The notes: generated by a model from the letters alone, not told the origin. A DNA stretch of 64,000 nucleotides from Glandiceps talaboti (GCF_964340395.1 NC_135549.1:18819842-18883841); one strand, 5' to 3'; numbered from the stretch's first letter, positions 1 to 21,435 are shown. A program made the numbers and translations.

Positions 1-1331
1 TTACCTTAAAGCCGAGTGAATCCCGGAAGCGAATCTTACAACATTAAAGTTCTTTCAACAGAGTCTCGAAATTGTACCATCCAGCAGGCTCCAATCGTAT
101 GTTGCAATCGTTCCGACCAGCTTGACACAACATAACCGTTACACTTCACAATTGGTTTGCCTGTACAGAATATTATTTGTTATGCCTCCAGTCGCTATCT
201 CGTGTGTCAAGGACAGTTCAAAGGGCATAACTTACATATTTAAAGTGGTGCTTGCGAAAGTGAACACAATGCAAATTTCGAAAAACATACACAATACACA
301 GTATTACGGCCCGTTTCAAGTTACCGTTTACCGGTTGTGTCTGATACAATGACGCAGAAATCAAGAAGAAAGTATATTTCTACACTAATATACCAAAATA
401 TCCCCCGGAAGTTCAAGGGCAATACCACACATGATTGTTTTTTCAAGGGTTGGCACTCTACTATATTCACATAACCAGCACAATTTCCCTTGTGATGTTC
501 CAGATACAGGCAATGACATCCTCATAAAATTGTTGTTAAAATACTGCAATACAATCTTAGTTTAAATGAATCATGATCAATTTGAAAATGAAAATACTGT
601 TTAATTTTCCTATAACCTTTCTTAACATCAGATCATTTGATTAAGCCCGTATTTCCCTACATTGCAAGATATAATAATATTTTGTTTTTTAAATACTGTA
701 TTTCATTATAAGAAATCAAAACACTTATAATAAGTAAGTAAGTAAGCAAGTAAGTACTTATTTATAAGAGTTACAAGATATATCTCACTTTTATGTCAGT
801 ACGAAACAAAAGTCTGTGTAAATAGAAAGGACATCTCATAAAAAACATATACATTAAATTGTCACAAAGGAAACACTAGATTTAAACTGTCTCGTAAGTA
901 AATCAGCTTCAATGTATAATTACTTTTTATATCATAGGTTCATGCCGATATCTGCCAGTATGCTAAGAGACAATGTATCTGACAGGAAATGTGCAAATAA
1001 CGCACGTTGCCTGCTGGAATGAATTGAAAGTGCATACTTTTCGGCCCTGTGCTCAATAAATACAGCCTTTTATATCCAAGGGTGTAAATAACTTCGTGCG
1101 GGCGCCCATCTTTATTCTCTTGAGTTTTTACTGAATATATTTACTTAATTCAACTCCTTGAAAAAGCCCATTGAGGTGTAAACTAGTCTAAGATGTAAGC
1201 CGTTTTTTTTACTCTCAAGTTTTCTACTACTAAAATGACTGATGAGAAACATTGTTCACCACTCTCGTACCTCTTTGAGACTGTTTGGTGGGATGTTATT
1301 AAGTTAGGATAATCAATCCTATCTGACCTAA
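1..1331. other. 3' flank of gene 1, no gene seen
   Basis: I see no supportable exon. The stretch at about 180-310 (TGTCAAGGACAG, GCAAATTTCGAAA) weakly resembles the 5'-flank block of genes 1 and 2 (9420-9540 and 22750-22865). The rest is AT-rich unique-looking sequence with a short AAGT repeat at 730-755. Confidence 0.4.
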
Positions 1332-1456
1332 GGGGACTGGTCATTTTCTTCGGCGGGGGCGGTCAGTGACTTTCTGTCGGCCCAATGGACGAATCCATTC
1401 CCCCCCCCCCAGGCTGCCATCCCCCCCCCCCCAGGCTGGAGAAACTAACCGGTCCC
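1332..1456. mobile_element. small MITE with GGGRCYGGT termini, TAA target duplication
   Basis: A 125 bp element with inverted ends GGGGACTGGTCATTT and (reverse) GGGACCGGTTAGTTT, flanked by TAA at 1329-1331 and 1457-1459. The interior has two poly-C runs. A related copy lies at the matching place beside gene 3 (25525-25677). TAA duplications with GGG ends suit the PIF/Harbinger superfamily; that assignment is inference. Confidence 0.65.
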
Positions 1457-1842
1457 TAACCTAGACTAACTTGAACTGTTTAATACAGAATATACGTAAA
1501 TAAACTTAGCTTTTACTTTTGTCTAACATTAAATATTGTAATCACTCGCACCCTGACTCAAAGGTGGACATCAGCTGACGATCTGCAATGACAGTGTTGT
1601 GATTGTAATGAGAAAATTCGGGTTTCACGCTAGGTTATAATAATTTCTTGTTATAAAAAATGTTACATATTTCAATTACAAATCTTCAATACAAAAAAAG
1701 CTCCAGATACAAATCTTCTTTATATGCCTCTATTCGTCTAAAGTCACTAATATATTTCAAAACCATATTAACAAACCTAATATTTCTACTAGAATTCCAC
1801 CCTGTGCAAACTATAACAAGGTGATTTAGTGCTAATCTATGA

Positions 1843-4800
1843 CTAAAATTTTGTATCTGTGCTGGACTTATCGTTGAGGGCACCATAGTTGTACTGATTC
1901 TCCGTGCTCGTCGAATTTGGTTCACTGTCAGGTAGAAGTGTTTGCTTCTCTTTTCCGATGTTCACCTTAGGATGGTCTTTATCTTTGTGACCGTATTTTG
2001 CCCTGCAATCAATTTATATTTATTCTGAGAAATTGCTAACCATAACAAAACTATCTATATACTTATATGTATATACGGACCTATTATATAGATAGTTTAT
2101 ATAGAAACAAAGTATATTATTGCAATAGTATACAGGCCCGTATATTCATATATACATGTATATAGATAGGGTTTCATGAGTTTAAAATATTTCAAAATAT
2201 TTCATATAACCCATGCCTATGTGTTTGTTTGTTTGTTTGTTTGTTCGTTCGTTCGTTAGTTTGTTTGTGTGTTTGTTTGTTTGTTTGTTTGTTTGTTTGT
2301 TCGTTCGTTCGTTCGTTCGTTCGTTCATTCATTCATTCATTCATTCATGCATTCATTCATTCAATTGTAACACGGTTTCTGGGTTCCTTGTGTTTAAAGG
2401 AATGTCATTCCCACTCGGACTGTCGAGCTAAACGACACTCTGTTTCAGGGGACATATAGTTTTGTTTTTTGTACTTACGTTCCAAATAGTTCCCCTTCTT
2501 CAATTGTTCCTGGCAGTCTTTGATTTCTTGTTTCTGGTAGAATGGGTACTGTCAATCCAGCAATCACTGATATACAACCCATTATAACAAAGGGTAGTGG
2601 AGCCCAGTAAACGTCGAGTAAAATCACAAAGGGTGAAATGATATTACCAATACCAGAACACATGGACGATATACCCATGCCTGCATTTCTGTCAAAATGA
2701 TATCTCGAATAGATTAGCGTAGTTCATATTTTACATTACGAAAATCGGAGACACGTCTGCTATTAAAAACATCGTTCACAAATTGAATGTTGTGCTATCC
2801 CTTTTTAAAACTAAACATACCCGAAAATACTTGAATGCTCATGAACATTGCTTAAAGTGTTATCACATCTGACACAAAATTTCACTCAAATGCACTCGTT
2901 CTCAAGAAGTTGACGGTCTCTAAAATACGGTTTAATATGTTATTCCCAATATTTTTCTTTTTTCAGCCAAGGAAAATACGAGTGGCCTAAGGGGGCTTTG
3001 TCACTACGAGTCGCTAGACGAACCGAGTATGTATTCTGTATTTTTTGTTGAACCTGGCTCATGCATGGTATAATGTCTGAAGTACCTACCTGACAACAGT
3101 TGGATATATTTCTGCACTGTAAACGTACTCGGTCGTCATGACAGCAGCGACGCAAAATTTCGATAGCAAAGCTATAGCTACAGCCACTTCAGGATTTTCT
3201 AGGGGAAAAAATACATGACGCAGTCGATGAAGTAACAACTACTACTTTTAACGAGAAAAAAGGCTCCGTCTATGGGATAAAGGTTTATCTTTTTAGCATA
3301 GTAATATCAACTTCTAATATATCTGTCATTGATTCGGGAGGCGACGATCCGCTTTCAGGTTTACTCGTTTCAACTGTAACTTAATTTGCTTTAGTAGAAA
3401 CTTAATTGCATTTAGGCCTAACTTAATTGCATTTAGGCCTAACTAAAATAAATTGTGTGGTTCCGATTACGCTCAATTTTAGAATGGGTGGGTTGGTAGA
3501 TTCTTTTTTTCAGAAATGTGAGTGTCTAGTTAAGGTAGTTGTGTTTTCTGTTGTTTTCTCTGTCTTCTCATCAGATGTACAGCTATTACAGATTGGAAGA
3601 ATAGTTTAGTATTTTCTTTTTAAGTTGATTTTGTGATTTTTTTCTCGAATATGTAAACAAAAGTTTAGGGTCGGCACTGAAAAACTAGGTGGGTCAGGTA
3701 AACCGGAACCAAATTTTTTTCCCCTAGGCCTTAGTAGAAAAAAACTTGTACATACGGGGTATTATGCTAATAATCAAAGCTACACCACCAATCACTTGAA
3801 ATCCAGCAAGAGACCAACGTCTGCCGATTACTCCAATTAACCACCACGCCAATAAACGTGCAGGTATTTCTACAACGCCAGCCAAGATGAACGTTGTGTA
3901 CGGATTGCTTCCAATTTGATCAGTGTTCAGTGAGATGCCGTAATACACGAAACCACAGGCAAACCTTAGTGGGTGAATATCAGAAATTTCAAGTTATCGA
4001 TCAATAAACACCAATGATCACTTATTGAAAAGAGACACAATATTTATTCAGCATCAAAGTTTCTACATAATCTTTGGAAATATTTTTACCTCCCGCAAGG
4101 GAAGGTTATAATATGCTTTTGTATGTACATGTATGTATGTATGTATGTATGTATGTATGTATGTATGTATGTATGTCTGTCTGTCTGTCGGTCTGTGTCA
4201 GTCTGTGGACAATATATCTCGACACGGTGCTACATATCATCTATATAATTTTTCGATTTTGATAAACATTCAAAGAACAGTATATCTTTAGTCATTTGCA
4301 TAATTGGTTATTTTTAGTAAGTATGCTATATCTTAAGAATGCACACTTCAAATTTAATATAATTTGGTATATGCATTAACCATAGCAAAGTACACATGTC
4401 GCATAAAAGTTGCCGATGCAGCTTATAATTTTAATGAATAATTCGTATTTATGCGTATGTGCGTATGCCTGCACCTGCCTGAGTGTCTGTCTGCAGGTGC
4501 ATGACATGTGTGTGTAAGATTTCATGTATGATAGGTGAGCTGGTAGGTATGTGAAAATGTACTTGTACATGTTTACGACTGCGTGTGTGTATATGTACGT
4601 GGGAAGGGCCTTGGCATGTATAAACATGTTAAATAGATGCATATAATGTATTAATGAATTCGTAATACTTAGTCATACTAGGTACTTACCAACTGAAACA
4701 CATAATCAATGTCCTAATTCGTAATCTGGGCGACCTTAGAAGGTCAAAGAGTGTATATTTGCGTTCCTGGAATGAATATAGAAAACTGGTCACATCTAAA

Positions 4801-4947
4801 GGATGGAAATGTCACCTTTATACAAAATGAATTCCTTGGGTCTTGTCATATTTAACTAATATACATTTACTTATGTATCTGTTTACCTACCTTTTAATAA
4901 AAATAATAATAAGTGGTTTATTCACCAAGGTACAAATAATTACAAAC

Positions 4948-5031
<84 letters not shown>

Positions 5032-8000
5032 AATATGGAGTGAAAAATTTGCTTGTAGCTAGTCTCACCTGACCCCCAGCATTGAACATTGTGAATGATA
5101 CCAAAGGGAGGGTTCATTAATCAATTGGAATGAAATAAATGTTAGTTTGAAAGTCTATTTAGTACACAAAATGTCTATACCGCTGTGAGTTTACATTTAA
5201 TCACCCATACTGCTCTTAGCTCACATGTTAAGACAATAGGTACTGATATCGCATGTCTGGCGATGCAATTTAGAGTAACGTAAAGGTTAGTTTCCTTTCT
5301 TCATTTCCATGACGCTCCTAATTATGCATGACCTATTTTTATCTTAGGAAGCTCATCTCGTGCGCGTAACTTATTGTGATTTAATTATTGTAACGACCAT
5401 ATATAGCGTCGCAGATTCATGACTTGAGTCTAGACCGCGGAGCGGGGAGCACCTGTCTCTCCTAGCTCTGGGCTTTGATAAAGTCTATGTTCCAGTAACA
5501 CAACATACATCGTCTCGTATGCAGTTTATCATTTTACTACAATACTTGATGATCTAAAGTTTTGATAAGAGCTTTGAACAGCATCGGACGTGCGAGTAAA
5601 TGCTATTCAATTGTGTTGGGTAAGTACTACCCCAGACCGCTAGGCCATGACACATATGGGAAAGTGAATGAGCTTCAGTGAAATAGGTTGCAGGCTGGAA
5701 GAAATATCGAATGTAGTATGGACAATCTATATTGATGATATTGTGATGTACAAAATTGATATATTTCTATGAATTGCCACAAACCTTTGGGGTTTCTACT
5801 TCACTTTTTAAGTTCAAGAATATTTCATTCTTTTCCTTGTCAAAAAGATCGTCCGGTAGCGTGGTCCTGTTGAACCTCGCAAAATGCTTCAAGACTTTCA
5901 AACATTTGTCATACCTTTGTTTTTGCATCAACCACATTGGAGATTCTGTTATGATACTGTAGGTTAGAAAGGGTAGATTTTACCAGTGAAAACGATTGAA
6001 TAAAACTGATATCTTGGTTCTGATCTACACATTAAATACATGCAATAATTATCTGAAGGCACTTTCACCCAATTTTAAGTAACTACATCAAGTAAACATT
6101 TCCTTTGACTCACATTGAAATATTTTCGATATCAATTGTCACACTTGCTATATGAAGAGGTTCAATCAATTCTCGTGTCTTTTGCAGGGGTGGGGGATGT
6201 CACATTGTACAAATCGGTCGTCGAGGGAGGGCCATATTTTAGAAAACGGGAATTAGCTAGTGGAGGGTCACATTTTACATTGAGTCATTTTTTTATCTTA
6301 CTTTGCATTATTTTGTGATTTTGGCAATGTCCCCAACCTACATATTAGCACGAAGGCATGTAAATATAGTGTAACGTGAAAAGGCACACTAATGAAGTGT
6401 TGAGTAAGAAAGAAAACAACACCAGCCGTAGTAATAGAACATGTACTTACAAGACAGCTGGTAGAAAAACTGCCCAAGTGAGACCAACGATTAGTTGAAT
6501 TTTCCGCCATTCTCCGTTGCATAACCACGCTACCACTCCAAGTAATATATAAACAGTGCAGGCATCGATATGGGCGATAGCAAAGCACATGGTTCTATAT
6601 TTACTCCCAACTATTTCCACCACTAGATAGAAGACAGACGAAAGACATGAACACAAATTGTATTTGTCGCAAATGGTCGAACTGATGATATACTGACAAA
6701 ATGAAAAGGAATCTACTGCGCATATAATAGTGCGCAAGCAATAGCATACTGATTAATAAATAAAACATGTGAAAGTCGAACGCGGCGCGGTGGTGGGGGT
6801 GGGGGGGGTGTCATCATTTATATGTAAAATGTTTCCAATATAAAGATGATGAAGTATAAACTTACTTAACACTTGACAAGTCATGGCTAACGACATTGGA
6901 AATAAGCCAAGACAAAATTGTCCTATGATGAATACAACATAGCTGGGTGAAAATGCTTCCCCTATTGACACGGCAACAGCGAGTACTAAGGTAATGATGA
7001 ACACAATCCTCCTTCCAAAGCTAAAGTAAAGTAAAGTAAAGTAAAGCAAAGTAAAGCAAAATAAAGTAAAGTAAAGTAAAGTAAGTAAAAGTACTATAAA
7101 ATACAAACGCTTAGACTTTTATGACATTAAGTTAACCAATCAATCAATCAATTAATCAACCAACCAACCAACCAACCAACCAACCATCCATGCAACCAAC
7201 CAACCAACCAACCAACCAACCAACCAACCAACCAACCAACCAACCAACCATCCATCAATCCTTCCATCCATCCATCCAACCAACCCATGAAATGTATTAA
7301 ATGAATTGACAAATATCCTGATGAAGAAATACATCATTGAGCGAAAATGTTAATGTTTTCCTCTGCTCACACCACAGGTAAGGTCATTCCCGTGTTGTTG
7401 ATTTATATTTCTATAAAAACGCATTTGCTTTTTAAGTTTACATTTTCTCTTTTACTCTACTTTTGATTTCATATTTATCTTTAGATCTTGCATGAAAATA
7501 CACACACACTCACATATCAGATATCTGGCCAAAACTCACAACACCGATCAAGTTACCAAGTGGAACAATTGACTTGGACAGTTGTTTCATCCAGTCTTTA
7601 TCACAAACCAGGTCATACTAGAAGAAAATATAAAAGAAATAGGCACTATTCTACTTTTACACCAAAGTATGTTGTGGCATCACACATTCTATTCTTTGCT
7701 ATTTATATTATATTATGATCCATAGTGACTTCGAAATTGCATACAGAGAGTTCTCCCAGGACACTATTGTTGTAGCATAGGAGTTTGATTTCCTTTCATC
7801 TGCAAAGAATACGGTACCTGAGATTGTTAAGTGTGTTATTGCCTTGCCGTATTTGGGCACTAGTAGACGTCCGATGTCCTATTATACCCCAGTGCTGTTA
7901 TGTAGCAACTGTTCTGTTGGCTTTTAAAATAGCTGCTGCACAACAGCCCTTGGGTAATAGACGTCTACTAGTGCCCTCATAATTAGGTAATAAATGTATA

Positions 8001-8411
8001 TTATTCATATTTCCTTTCCATAATACCCACCTCCATAACAACGGTATTTTCATACCAAGTCTTGTCGTAAACCCATCCTTGATCACAACTTAGTGTATCG
8101 TTGGTACGAGGGAAACAAACCTCGGCAGATATTTCCTGAGACACATTCACGTCGTATCTGTTGCATTTGTTCCAGACGATATCATCACCATCCGTAGTAT
8201 ACGGAATTGTGCAATTCTTTACAGGGGAGATATCAGTATATGTTTGGTTGTTGTACACTCTACAATAGTGGTCAGCTGATGCACTGTAGAATGTGTTACC
8301 TATCTGGTGTAACATTGTTATACCACAAAGGTTAATCATGAAAAAGCACTGAAACTTTTGGTAGCGGCCAAAAGTACCCACAGTGTTCAGAATTTCATCA
8401 AAATGTTTCAT
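1843..8411 (-). CDS. SLC22-type organic cation/zwitterion transporter, gene 1 of a tandem array
   Basis: Ten coding exons on the minus strand: 8411-8031, 7617-7514, 7020-6866, 6622-6451, 5956-5785, 4766-4690, 3964-3756, 3198-3090, 2688-2479, 2002-1843. They join in phase into 582 residues plus stop. Exon 1 holds TM1 and the large glycosylated extracellular loop, with N-x-S/T sites NQT, NCT, NVS and NDT and several cysteines. Exons 2-3 carry the MFS loop 2-3 motif GQISDIFGRR. Exons 3-4 hold TM3-6. Exon 5 is the cytoplasmic loop starting [12 protein letters not shown]. Exons 6-9 give TM7-12 with [21 protein letters not shown] and LPETRN. Exon 10 is the hydrophilic tail with EKQTLL, an acidic dileucine motif. 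The start matches the paralogues; an in-frame ATG 30 nt upstream lies across an acceptor-like AG at 8424. The family moves organic cations, carnitine or zwitterions across the plasma membrane; the substrate is unknown. The closest relative is gene 3. Confidence 0.93.
2221..2366. repeat. compound tetranucleotide microsatellite (TTTG, TTCG, ATTC)
   Basis: Runs of TTTG, then TTCG, then ATTC in intron 9 of gene 1. Open frames across it (VCLFVCLF type) are repeat artefacts. Confidence 0.9.
3436..3730. mobile_element. MITE family GGCC/TTA, copy in gene 1 intron 7
   Basis: A 295 bp element flanked by TTA (3433-3435 and 3731-3733), starting GGCCTAAC and ending TAGGCC. Inside the ends are TGTGGTTCCGATTAC and its inverted partner (plus strand GTAAACCGGAACC). 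It also carries the shared internal stretch CAGATGTACAGC. Other members are at 12005-12378, 24275-24419, 28806-29182, 54239-54431 and 59286-59666. Confidence 0.75.
4125..4190. repeat. (GTAT)n / (GTCT)n microsatellite
   Basis: Tetranucleotide repeat in intron 6 of gene 1. The matching place in gene 3 has (TGTC)n at 30142-30220. Confidence 0.9.
4951..5029. repeat. (GA)n microsatellite in gene 1 intron 5
   Basis: About 39 GA units. On the transcribed strand this is (UC)n. Gene 3 has a GA tract at the matching place (35322-35409). Confidence 0.95.
7021..7290. repeat. (GTAAA)n and (AACC)n repeats in gene 1 intron 2
   Basis: A GTAAA repeat at 7021-7088 directly behind the exon 3 acceptor, then AATC, AACC and CCAT tetranucleotides at 7136-7290. 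Gene 3 intron 2 holds AATC/AACC tetranucleotides in the same position (39379-39560). Confidence 0.9.
7858..7973. mobile_element. short palindromic MITE in gene 1 intron 1
   Basis: Ends GGGCACTAGTAGACGTC and its inverted complement near 7957-7973 bracket about 115 bp. A related, partly eroded copy lies in gene 3 intron 1 at about 44870-44970. I could not fix the target duplication. Confidence 0.5.
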
Positions 8412-11150
8412 TTTGTCTAGTTGCTGCAAGAAAAAACACACCAGTTATGAATTAGACGATTCTTGAAAACAGTCGAATTTCTCCTGATGAACGAATACAT
8501 TATGTGTATAGTTTGTGTCATACAATGTAACATCTCTTTCATATGTTGGTTTAGTCCAGCTGCTAGACCTTCGGACGTTCTTCTGATACAACAAGCAACC
8601 GAAGGTCACTTTGCACTGGAAAGGTGCATCGAGATTGTTTGTTTCGCAACAATGCCAAGATTTTCAGAAATGACTACTACTTCGATTATTTTAGTGTTTT
8701 CCAAACTTTACCCCCTCCCCACATTTTAATTACTAGCGAAATGACAACTGATATCAAAACAACACTCAGAGTTGACAGGTCCTTTCGATAGTGTTTTCAT
8801 GTGTGCGGTCTGTTCATCTTGATCCAGTACCTATGACGTAGTTTGGCGCATGGGGGCATGCTTCCAGGTTTAAGAAACCACACTGTCTCTGAACTATTTT
8901 ACGGTCAAGGCATGATTGAAGTTTAACTCAGCCTAGCTAAAATACAATTTTGTATATTGCCATGAAATGTATGAATAATCTGTCATGTATATCTACAAAG
9001 GATATAGGGTCAGAAAAGTACAGATGGACGGACACCTTACAAACGTTTTTTCTGTAACATCAATCAACAGCAATTCACTGGGATGAATGATAATATAACC
9101 TTCACATCTAACAAACCAGTGACACCTACCGTAATTGTTTGGTATTACACATGTAACGTACATAAGGCTTGTTACCAGAGTGCGATCGGTAAGTAGTGTG
9201 TGGCTGCGGTAGTAGTTATAACCCGTGCTCTCTTTCTACATGTACACCTCTAAAACTGAGAGAATCTTAAAAGGTGAAAGGTCTTTGAACTTTGAATTGT
9301 TCAATCTAATTGTCATTTGTCTTTCTTTCGCTATCACTCGACAAGTTTGACAAGTCATGTTTAAATGACCACAATACTTCATATTTTGTCTGAAGTCGCC
9401 TCTAGTTGACACCTGGCATGTCAAGGACAGTCCAAAGTACACCACTTATAATTACATAGCTACAGTGTCAGTTTCTAATTATATTAAAGGTACGATATTG
9501 TCGACTAACGTATGAACACACAATCCAAATTTCGAAATACACGATAAACGAGTAGGAGAACAGTAAGTCTCTTCCATGGGGATGGAGTGGATTGAATGAT
9601 AGGGGTTAAACTTTGTTTTTTTGGAAGAACCTATAGCTAAGAACACACATTTGTCCCTCCACTCGATCAAGTTCTTCTCTGGCGATATACGCCATGGGAT
9701 TCACGCTATTTTACCCTCCAGTTCACATTAAACCTTCGTTGCACATTTGGCATTTGAAGTCAATCTATTCTCGGAGTCCAAATAGTCCCCACTGGCAGTG
9801 ATTAAAAGGGGGTGGGGTCGAAGGTTTTAAGAATACGTTAAACTCTGTTCTTATTGGGAGAGGGTCGGACACATTATTTATATCCATCGCCCCGCCCCCC
9901 CCCCCTCCGGCCGAACAAAATGAGCTATCACTAAACCTATTCGTGGAATCAAATCGTAGCCACATTGCGCGATATTTTGTACGACATTGCTTCATCATAT
10001 ACGAATTCCTGGTTAGAATTCTGCTAAGTGGTAAATACGACTCACCTTGTTGTAGTGATTGAAAAATATGAAACAAATACACAGCCCAAAAGAGTTATGG
10101 ACTGTACATGTGTCCTTTAATTGGTAGTCGTCATAGCTAGTAATTTTTATTTTGACAGCATGTACTCACCTTGATACGCCCACAGTCTTTATTTTGTAGG
10201 TGGCAGAATATGTATGGCCTCAAGTTGGTCGGCGGTCGTATGGGTGCGGGTTTTGATAGTAGTGGTGGGAATGGGGGATACCGATGTTGTCATTAAATTC
10301 AGTGGAGACGTGCTCTCTCAATGGCCTTCCTTCGAGTAACTGTGACTGCTTACCGTTATAGACAATACATTGGGTGTTTTTGTCTTGATTAGCGCTTTTC
10401 AAAAGCAACTATAGACCCTCAACCGTGATTTGTAGCGCGACTAAACTATTAATTAACACATTAACACATGCAAACGCGTGTGGGTGTGCGTGTGTAAATC
10501 TTCGTCAAAATTCCCTAAGCCTTTATATTTACTGAGAAATTAAAAAATGATTACCCATAGTCATGTAATTTGAGTTTTAAATAAGCAAATCCGAATGATA
10601 AAAAGTTTTTTGTAGGACACAGACTCCCCCCACACACTTTACCTGCGTGTGGTAATATGATGGCATGATTTAAACGAAATTGGTGGCTACAAATAAATAC
10701 AACAAACTGTATGGGTTATGCAAGCAATAGCTTGAATTTAACAATTGACCCAGAAAGACAAAGTTACGGTCAAAGGTCAATACCTTATTATAAAGAAAGA
10801 TAGCACTTGATGATATAGGGATGGACACTTGAGTGAAGTCTCTCTATATTGATATTTACAAAAAAGGCAACAGTGAAAACTCGAAGCTCTTGCGTATGTT
10901 GTAGGATTTCCTTGTTATACATTGTCAGGGTCACGCTTTCTAAATTCCACCTGTTATGATATGACTGCCTATCGTTTACATGCAAATTAGGTCTAAAATC
11001 ACCAGAACTACTGGGCAGATTGGTCTGAAATCCGGTGTAGCAGTTGTAGTCTCTTAAATGATGAACAGATAAATAATTGTGCATGACCTGATGACATATG
11101 TTGATATGCAAATTGAGTGTAAAAAAAAACCTTTTCAGTAAAATATACTG
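8412..11150. repeat. 5' flank of gene 1 with blocks shared with genes 2 and 3
   Basis: The 2.7 kb upstream of gene 1 aligns in blocks with 21985-24150 (gene 2 flank) and with 45690-46170, 47090-47880 and 52520-53060 (gene 3 flank). Block X (about 8550-8710, including ACAACAAGC and TTTCGCAACAATG), block Y (8860-9300, with CCAGTGACACCTACCG) and block Z (9390 on, with GACACCTGGCATGTCAAGG) are the clearest. No protein-coding exon is visible. The promoter and a non-coding first exon are expected here, but I cannot place them. Confidence 0.6.
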
Positions 11151-11379
11151 TGCAGATTGGGATATTTGGTATTTCTAACGAGTGCCTAGATAATAAATTA
11201 TTCTATAGAATGGACTGAACCGGGACATGGAAATCAGGTTCAAACAAATTATATTTTTGATAAATACGGAAACTATTGGGCAGATTTGTTATAAGTTTAC
11301 ATCTTGTTTGACTGTTCATTAGATTGCAAAACTGAAATAATTGTAGCTAGTCTTTCAAATCGATGTGCGAATATCCTCA

Positions 11380-11482
11380 TACATACATACATACATACAT
11401 ACATACATACATACAGACATACAGACATACATACAGACATACATACATACATACATACATACATACATACATACATACATAC
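11380..11482. repeat. (ATAC)n microsatellite
   Basis: ATAC repeat with ATACAG interruptions between genes 1 and 2. A similar tract precedes the gene 4 terminal exon region at 53630-53720, as expected for duplicated blocks. Confidence 0.9.
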
Positions 11483-11732
11483 GTAAACAATATAAATAAA
11501 ATAACACTTTACAACTTACATTTAATAAATCTCACACCACAATACAATTATATTGCATGACTGAAAAGATGGCTCATTTCGACTGAGCGCCTATTGACAC
11601 GTCACTTAACCTCTTGAAATAAAAATATATAAAAGTGTACTGCTGTGATGACATTACGTTTATAGTCAATCTCTTTGGTTGTTAGACAAATAAACACTCA
11701 GTAACAGCACAGTTCCAATGTTTGGTATCTTC

Positions 11733-11899
11733 GTAAATTGTTCTATCTATGCTTTGCTTGTCGTTCAGTGCACCATACTTGTTCAGACTCTCTGGATAAA
11801 AGAATTCTGATAATCGTCACTTAGCTGCTTAGAGGTAGTTGTGTCTCTTCTATGTGGTCAACATTTGTACGGTCCTCATCATGTTTCGAATACTGCCCC
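11733..11899 (-). pseudogene. relic of an SLC22 terminal exon, sister of gene 4 exon 10
   Basis: About 167 bp align with gene 4 exon 10 (160 bp), and the similarity continues on both sides (11480-12420 against about 53720-54480). The acceptor AG is changed to CG (plus-strand cg at 11900-11901 where gene 4 has ct), the stop codon TAA is changed to TAC, and small indels around 11795-11830 break the frame. The terminal exon is therefore dead. Both loci also carry the same MITE at the same point, so the insertion predates the duplication. The rest of this gene copy is not visible; gene 2 exon 10 begins about 600 bp further right. Confidence 0.8.
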
Positions 11900-12004
11900 C
11901 GAAAATCGAGATTTCAATTTTCGTTTCGTTTTATTCTCAGAAGAGAACGTACGTTTTCCAGCTATACATTGAGATATAATGGTGTTATCATTGCTAAGAA
12001 ATTA

Positions 12005-12378
12005 GGCCGAACAAAAATATTGCATGGTTTCGATTATGTTCAATTTTAGAATATGTGTGATAGGTAGATTTTTTATTCTATTTTTAAATTTTTTTTTTGT
12101 CATATGTATGTGTCTAGTTTAGTTAGTTATGTTTTCCGTTATTTTTTTTATATCGTTTATGTGTTATTGGTTTCTTCTTATCAGATGTACAGCCATTACA
12201 AATTGGAAGAACAGATTTCTATTTCTAATGATGTTAGTTTCCGCATCCATTATTTTTTGCGAGACTTCACATAATTTTCGCGATTTTATTTTTTTTCTTG
12301 AATACATAAAACAAAGTTTAGGGTCGCTGTATAAAACTAGGTGGGGTTGGGTAACCGGAACTAAACTTATTTTATTCC
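12005..12378. mobile_element. MITE family GGCC/TTA, copy beside the dead exon
   Basis: Flanked by TTA (12002-12004, 12379-12381). The left end is GGCCGAAC; the right terminus is eroded to ATTCC. It is in the same position as the shortened copy at 54239-54431 beside gene 4 exon 10. Confidence 0.7.
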
Positions 12379-12516
12379 TTAAATGGATGTTGATGTTGTT
12401 CAATTGACGTAATTTGTTATGGATTGCCAATGTTTATAGTATATTCCGTTATTTGATCAGTTACTGTTTTGAGGCAAGACAATTAACACAAGTAGTAGAG
12501 TGATATGTTTTTTTTT

Positions 12517-21435
<8,919 letters not shown>

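Noticed and set aside
1686-1925. 79-residue minus frame past the gene 1 stop
   Set aside because: Frame-shifted reading of exon 10 and the 3' UTR; the real exon 10 frame ends at 1843.
4843-5117. Arg-Glu and Ser-Leu repeat proteins on both strands
   Set aside because: Pure translation of the (GA)n tract. The same holds at 15166-15649, 17083-17699, 19163-19431 and 35270-35464.
8001-8441. Longer N-terminus for gene 1 (MCFFLQQLDK before MKHFDE)
   Set aside because: An acceptor-like AG lies between the two starts, and the extension is not shared by genes 2, 3 and 4.
12129-12430. Hydrophobic 88-92 residue frames on both strands
   Set aside because: They lie inside a MITE copy; the same place in other copies is not open.
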